Source: Polycladomyces abyssicola
GTDB lineage: Bacteria; Bacillota; Bacilli; Thermoactinomycetales; JIR-001
Assembly (NCBI RefSeq): GCF_018326425.1
Contig: NZ_AP024601.1
Coordinates: 3,026,001-3,090,000, forward strand
Length of the DNA stretch: 64,000 nt
Direction of reading: 5' to 3'
Shown here: in pieces, positions 60,963-64,000 of the stretch
Position numbering within the stretch: position 1 is the first letter of the stretch
Layout of the letters: each line of letters begins with the position of its first letter
Translations under genes and position numbers: made by a program
The notes under the pieces: model-generated
What the model saw: the letters and a program-made list of their open reading frames with translations, nothing else
Databases searched by the model: none
Told to the model about the DNA's origin: nothing

Positions 60963-63593
60963 TTACCCATTTTCATCACTCAAAATCTCCACAAAACCCT
61001 GGTTTCCGTCTACACGAATCATTTGCCCGTCTTTGATTTTCTTGGTGGCATCATCCACTCCCACCACGGCCGGGATTCCGTATTCCCGGGCCACAACGGC
61101 ACCGTGTGTCATCAGTCCGCCCACCTCTGTAACCAATGCTTTGGCTGATTGAAACAAAGGAGTCCAACCGGGATCGGTATGCGGAGCAACGAGAATTTCC
61201 CCTTCATTGAGATGGGCTTCTTCCGGTTTCAGGACGATCCGGGCTTTTCCTTCAACAACGCCTGCGGAAACCGGGTTTCCGATAAGCGCCCCTTCGGGAA
61301 ATTCCCCTTTTCTGGGGGAACCGGTTACCATCTCCCCTTCACTCGTCATCAATCTGGGTGGTTTCAATGTTTGGTGCCATTCATATTTTTCTTTCCGGTC
61401 AGCAATAAATGAGACGACATCTTGTTTAAACTCCCCTTTTGAGAGTTGAATCAACTCGTCCAGGGTAAGGTAAAACACATCCTCTGCTTGCTGTAGAACC
61501 CCTTTCTTTACCAATTCTTCCGCTTCGGCCATAATGGCTTTTTTGCATTCGTCCAAAATCAATGTCAACAGATATTTGGGGTGCTCCCGAAGCCCGCCCA
61601 TGTGGCGGTATACCTCCATCAGGCGTTTGATCCATTTGGACTTAAGACCGCTCCGTCCCACATGATCCAGAATTCGCTGCTCAGCTTCTTGGGCTTCCTG
61701 CTCTCCTTGGATGAATTTTTGTCGATGTTCTCCCGGCTTCACGCTACGCATATGTCCCAGGATAGCAGGAACCAGTTGGACAGGTGCTTCACGCCAGCGT
61801 GGCCTTGTCAGGTCAATTTCACCCGGGCATCTATGTCCGTATTTCGCAATAAATTCGTCGAAAACGCGTTTAAACTTCTCTCCCCCATGAACGTTTGAGA
61901 GCCCTTGATAGAAGGTCTGGTCATTCGTATGTTTCAGATACTCTTCCACTTCAGGCAATTCCCGAACCAGATCAGCCAAATCGCCAATCTGCAGGCCCAT
62001 TTCGCTGGTGATGTTGCCGGGAAGAGATTTATTTAACAGAAACAGTTCTTTGTCATCCCCAATCCAACGAATGAGCGCTTTCTTTAACAAGAGGAATGAG
62101 ATCGGGAAACAGATGACGTATGGAAAGAGGTTCTGAAACACATCCTTTGCCAAAATGCTTAATTGATGTTGAACGGCTTCCAGGCGTTTAGTCCCGGTTG
62201 TACCTTGCAATTCTTCACGGACTTCTGTCCACTTTTTCTGCATAAAGCTTTCCACTTTGCTTTTTGCTAATTTCGGGTCACGCTTGACAAGATTTTTCCA
62301 CACCTCTTTTATGATGGGGGACATGAACCGACGCGCTGACTTAACAAAACCCAGTTTTGGAGGAATTTGGAGAAACTCCGGCCGTTGAATGACTTCACTG
62401 AGAGCATGGCTGAATGCTTCATCAAATAAATTTTTAAATACTTTTGGCAGTATTTTTCTTCCTAGCTTGGTACGAAGCACTTCCGTGGGATCAACAAAAA
62501 GACGTCCCCCTGCTTCTACAAATACTTTTTTCGGAAAAACGGTTCGTAAGACCGATAGCCCCATCGGTTTCATAGCATCTGTCATCATTTGTACATGGCC
62601 GAATGAGAACATGACACGAAGTGGTTCTTGCGGAATGTCAGGCAGAGGATACAGTGACGTGATCGGCCGGCTTTGGACAACAAAAATCTTTCCATTTTCA
62701 ATACAAAACTCAATATCTTGTGGGGAGCCAAAATGTTTCTCAATTCTTTTTCCCAGCTCAGCCAAACGTAAAATTTGGCTGTCCGTCAGGGCTTGTTTGG
62801 TTTGTTGATCCGGTGGTAAGTCTTTTTTTACTGTACCTCCTTCAGGCAGTGAGTCAATCGCGATTTTCTTTTCCGATATATTCTTGTAAATGATTTGGCC
62901 GTCCTTCACTTTGTATAGATCCGCCGATACCATCCCGGATACAATGGCTTCACCCAATCCGAAACTGGCATCGATGGAAACTACCTTGCGATTCCCATTT
63001 ACAGGATCAGCGGTAAACAAAATCCCTGAGATTTCCGGATTCACCATCCGTTGAACCACGACAGACAGGTAGACTTGACGATGATCGAATCCATTTTTCG
63101 CTCGATAGGAAATAGCACGATCTGTAAACAAAGACGCCCAACATTTTCGAATATGTTGAAGCAGTTCATCCTGCCCCTTAATGTTCAAATAGGTATCCTG
63201 CTGTCCAGCAAACGAAGCGGTAGGCAGATCCTCAGCTGTTGCACTGGAACGGACGGCATAAGCATACTCCTTCCCCACCGATTCCCAGGCATGAATGATT
63301 TCATTTCTCAAATGAAAAGGGATCTCCAATTGTTGTAAATGGATACGAATACGCTCTCCCAACTTCCGCAATTGATTGAAATCATTTGGGTCCATCGCAT
63401 TGAGTTCATCTAAAAAAGAGACCATTTCGGGACTGGTGGCGATAAAGTCTCGATACGCGTACGTCGTCACACAGAATCCACCTGGTACCGGAAAGCCTGC
63501 CTTACTCAGCTCACCCAGGTTGGCTCCCTTTCCCCCGACATAAGGGAGACTGGAACGGTCAACTTGTTCAAAAAATAACACATACGATTTCAT
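60963..63593 (-). CDS. rph: Rifampin phosphotransferase / PEP synthase-like dikinase
   Basis: Three-domain dikinase (876 residues): N-terminal ATP-grasp pyruvate-phosphate-dikinase-type domain (YVGGKGANLGEL, VRSSATAEDLPTASFAGQQ, FTADPVNGNRKV), a helical central part of about 400 residues, and a C-terminal swivel domain with phospho-His830 in GGLMTHGAVVAREYGIPAVVG. PEP synthases have TCHAA around the His and are about 790 residues; the MTHGAVV motif and 876-residue size fit rifampin phosphotransferases, including the B. subtilis protein named Pps. So antibiotic inactivation is likelier than gluconeogenesis, without certainty. ATG at 63593 with AAAGGTG upstream. Promoter and two operators at 63871-63942. 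Confidence 0.8.
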   Translation of the reverse strand: MKSYVLFFEQVDRSSLPYVGGKGANLGELSKAGFPVPGGFCVTTYAYRDFIATSPEMVSFLDELNAMDPNDFNQLRKLGERIRIHLQQLEIPFHLRNEIIHAWESVGKEYAYAVRSSATAEDLPTASFAGQQDTYLNIKGQDELLQHIRKCWASLFTDRAISYRAKNGFDHRQVYLSVVVQRMVNPEISGILFTADPVNGNRKVVSIDASFGLGEAIVSGMVSADLYKVKDGQIIYKNISEKKIAIDSLPEGGTVKKDLPPDQQTKQALTDSQILRLAELGKRIEKHFGSPQDIEFCIENGKIFVVQSRPITSLYPLPDIPQEPLRVMFSFGHVQMMTDAMKPMGLSVLRTVFPKKVFVEAGGRLFVDPTEVLRTKLGRKILPKVFKNLFDEAFSHALSEVIQRPEFLQIPPKLGFVKSARRFMSPIIKEVWKNLVKRDPKLAKSKVESFMQKKWTEVREELQGTTGTKRLEAVQHQLSILAKDVFQNLFPYVICFPISFLLLKKALIRWIGDDKELFLLNKSLPGNITSEMGLQIGDLADLVRELPEVEEYLKHTNDQTFYQGLSNVHGGEKFKRVFDEFIAKYGHRCPGEIDLTRPRWREAPVQLVPAILGHMRSVKPGEHRQKFIQGEQEAQEAEQRILDHVGRSGLKSKWIKRLMEVYRHMGGLREHPKYLLTLILDECKKAIMAEAEELVKKGVLQQAEDVFYLTLDELIQLSKGEFKQDVVSFIADRKEKYEWHQTLKPPRLMTSEGEMVTGSPRKGEFPEGALIGNPVSAGVVEGKARIVLKPEEAHLNEGEILVAPHTDPGWTPLFQSAKALVTEVGGLMTHGAVVAREYGIPAVVGVDDATKKIKDGQMIRVDGNQGFVEILSDENG

Positions 63594-63633
63594 GGGTTGG
63601 TCACCTTTCCTTTCAATGTCCGCCTCGAAACGG

Positions 63634-63748
63634 ATACGGGCGCGGGCAAATGTGCTGTCGCTCAAACATCCAGCTGCGTTGTCCTTGTGGTCTGTTCCTT
63701 CGCTTTGCCAGGCTCCTGAAGGTCCGCTCCCCCGGAAAAACATCGCCT
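63634..63748 (+). repeat. Dispersed intergenic repeat, copy E
   Basis: Shares GGGCGCGGGCAAA, TCGCTCAAACATCCAGC with copy B and the end CGCTCCCCCGGAAAAACA with copies A and D. It lies in the leader of the rph-like gene, so it should be transcribed. Confidence 0.5.
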
Positions 63749-63870
63749 AATCAATTCATTGCATCATCGCAATGAGATTTCCATCTTTTTGAAATTGCTT
63801 CTATTGCTGCGATTCGCGATGTCAGGAATCCCGATCCCAGGTAATCCATCCTGCCTTCCCAAATCTAAAA

Positions 63871-63884
63871 TGAGTGATTACTCA
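63871..63884. promoter_or_regulatory. Palindromic operator 1 upstream of rph-like gene
   Basis: TGAGT-GATT-ACTCA (extended AAGTGAG half site) at or just after the predicted rph transcription start, a blocking position. Confidence 0.6.
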
Positions 63885-63889
63885 CTTAC

Positions 63890-63919
63890 AGTGTATGATA
63901 GGTCCTCATTGGAAGTCAA
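63890..63919 (-). promoter_or_regulatory. Promoter of the rph-like gene
   Basis: TTGACT, 18-bp spacer, TACACT on the minus strand, flanked by operators 1 and 2. Leader of about 290 nt includes repeat copy E. Confidence 0.5.
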
Positions 63920-63924
63920 CAAAA

Positions 63925-63942
63925 AGTGAGTTGTTACTTACT
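63925..63942. promoter_or_regulatory. Palindromic operator 2
   Basis: AGTGAGT and ACTTACT arms (one mismatch) around TTGTT, just upstream of the -35. Same half site as operator 1, so one regulator is expected to bind both. Confidence 0.55.
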
Positions 63943-63984
63943 TCATCATGGTATCCATTTTGCCCGACCAAGGGAGGAGTCGAC

Positions 63985-64000
63985 TTGGCCATTGCCCCAA
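63985..64000 (+). CDS. Start of a plus-strand gene cut by the window edge
   Basis: TTG at 63985 preceded by GGGAGGAG with seven-base spacing; only five codons are visible. Divergent from the rph-like gene across the two operators, so a TetR/MarR-like regulator is a reasonable guess, unproven. Confidence 0.35.

Overview
The window looks like a chromosomal segment of an endospore-forming, aerobic, fairly GC-rich Gram-positive bacterium of the Bacillales, most probably a member of Thermoactinomycetaceae or a close relative. Evidence: sporulation genes spoIID, spoIIR, spo0F and a YhcN/YlaJ-type lipoprotein; the Firmicutes-specific RNA polymerase delta subunit (rpoE); strong AGGAGG-type ribosome sites with many GTG and TTG starts; and long synteny with the Bacillus subtilis arc spoIID-murAA-ywmB-ywzB / atp / upp-glyA-ywlGFEDCB-spoIIR-prmC-prfA / tdk-rpmE-rho-glpX-murAB-tal-fba-spo0F / pyrG-rpoE. 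I saw no rRNA, tRNA, CRISPR array, transposase or phage gene. The genus is inference.

Layout (almost everything is on the minus strand). 1-3.4 kb: spoIID (cut by the window edge), murA, ywmB, ywzB. 3.5-3.9 kb: a small membrane protein on plus. 4.0-13.2 kb: a complex I (nuo) operon A-B-C-H-I-J-K-L-M-N with a clear promoter; nuoD, normally between C and H, is missing, and so are nuoE, F and G. 13.6-14.7 kb: a plus-strand AbrB-duplication membrane protein. 14.8-22.3 kb: complete F1Fo ATP synthase operon (atpZ-I-B-E-F-H-A-G-D-C). 22.3-22.9 kb: decayed DNA with a pdxS fragment. 22.9-33.3 kb: upp, glyA, ywlG, rpiB, ywlE, a ZIP transporter, mntP, ywlC, ywlB, spoIIR, prmC, prfA. 33.5-38.8 kb: CPBP membrane protease, sporulation lipoprotein, tdk, rpmE, a LysM-M23 protein, rho. 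38.9-44.9 kb: glpX, murZ, transaldolase-like gene, fbaA, the kce-kal pair, spo0F. 45.3-48.2 kb: a lone cytochrome oxidase subunit IV, pyrG with a CTP-type attenuator, rpoE. 48.7-58.7 kb: an acyl-CoA operon (thiolase, 3-hydroxyacyl-CoA dehydrogenase, two acyl-CoA dehydrogenases, meaB, a TetR regulator, fused B12 mutase icmF). 59-64 kb: a HAD phosphatase, an unexplained palindromic stretch, an SDR relic, a SHOCT-domain protein, and a rifampin-phosphotransferase/PEP-synthase-like enzyme behind a palindromic operator region.

How it fits together: the window is rich in energy metabolism (proton-pumping dehydrogenase, ATP synthase, oxidase subunit) and in acyl-CoA breakdown that would feed acetyl-CoA and B12-dependent carbon-skeleton rearrangement, beside housekeeping genes for cell wall, nucleotides, translation termination and gluconeogenesis/pentose phosphate.

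Most notable observations: the nuo operon without nuoD; a family of degenerate intergenic repeats (about 120-220 bp, at least five copies) often beside decayed genes; gene relics of pdxS and of an SDR dehydrogenase; a textbook GGGC start plus attenuator at pyrG; an arginine-phosphatase-like YwlE with an extra helical insertion; and a two-operator promoter upstream of the rph-like gene.
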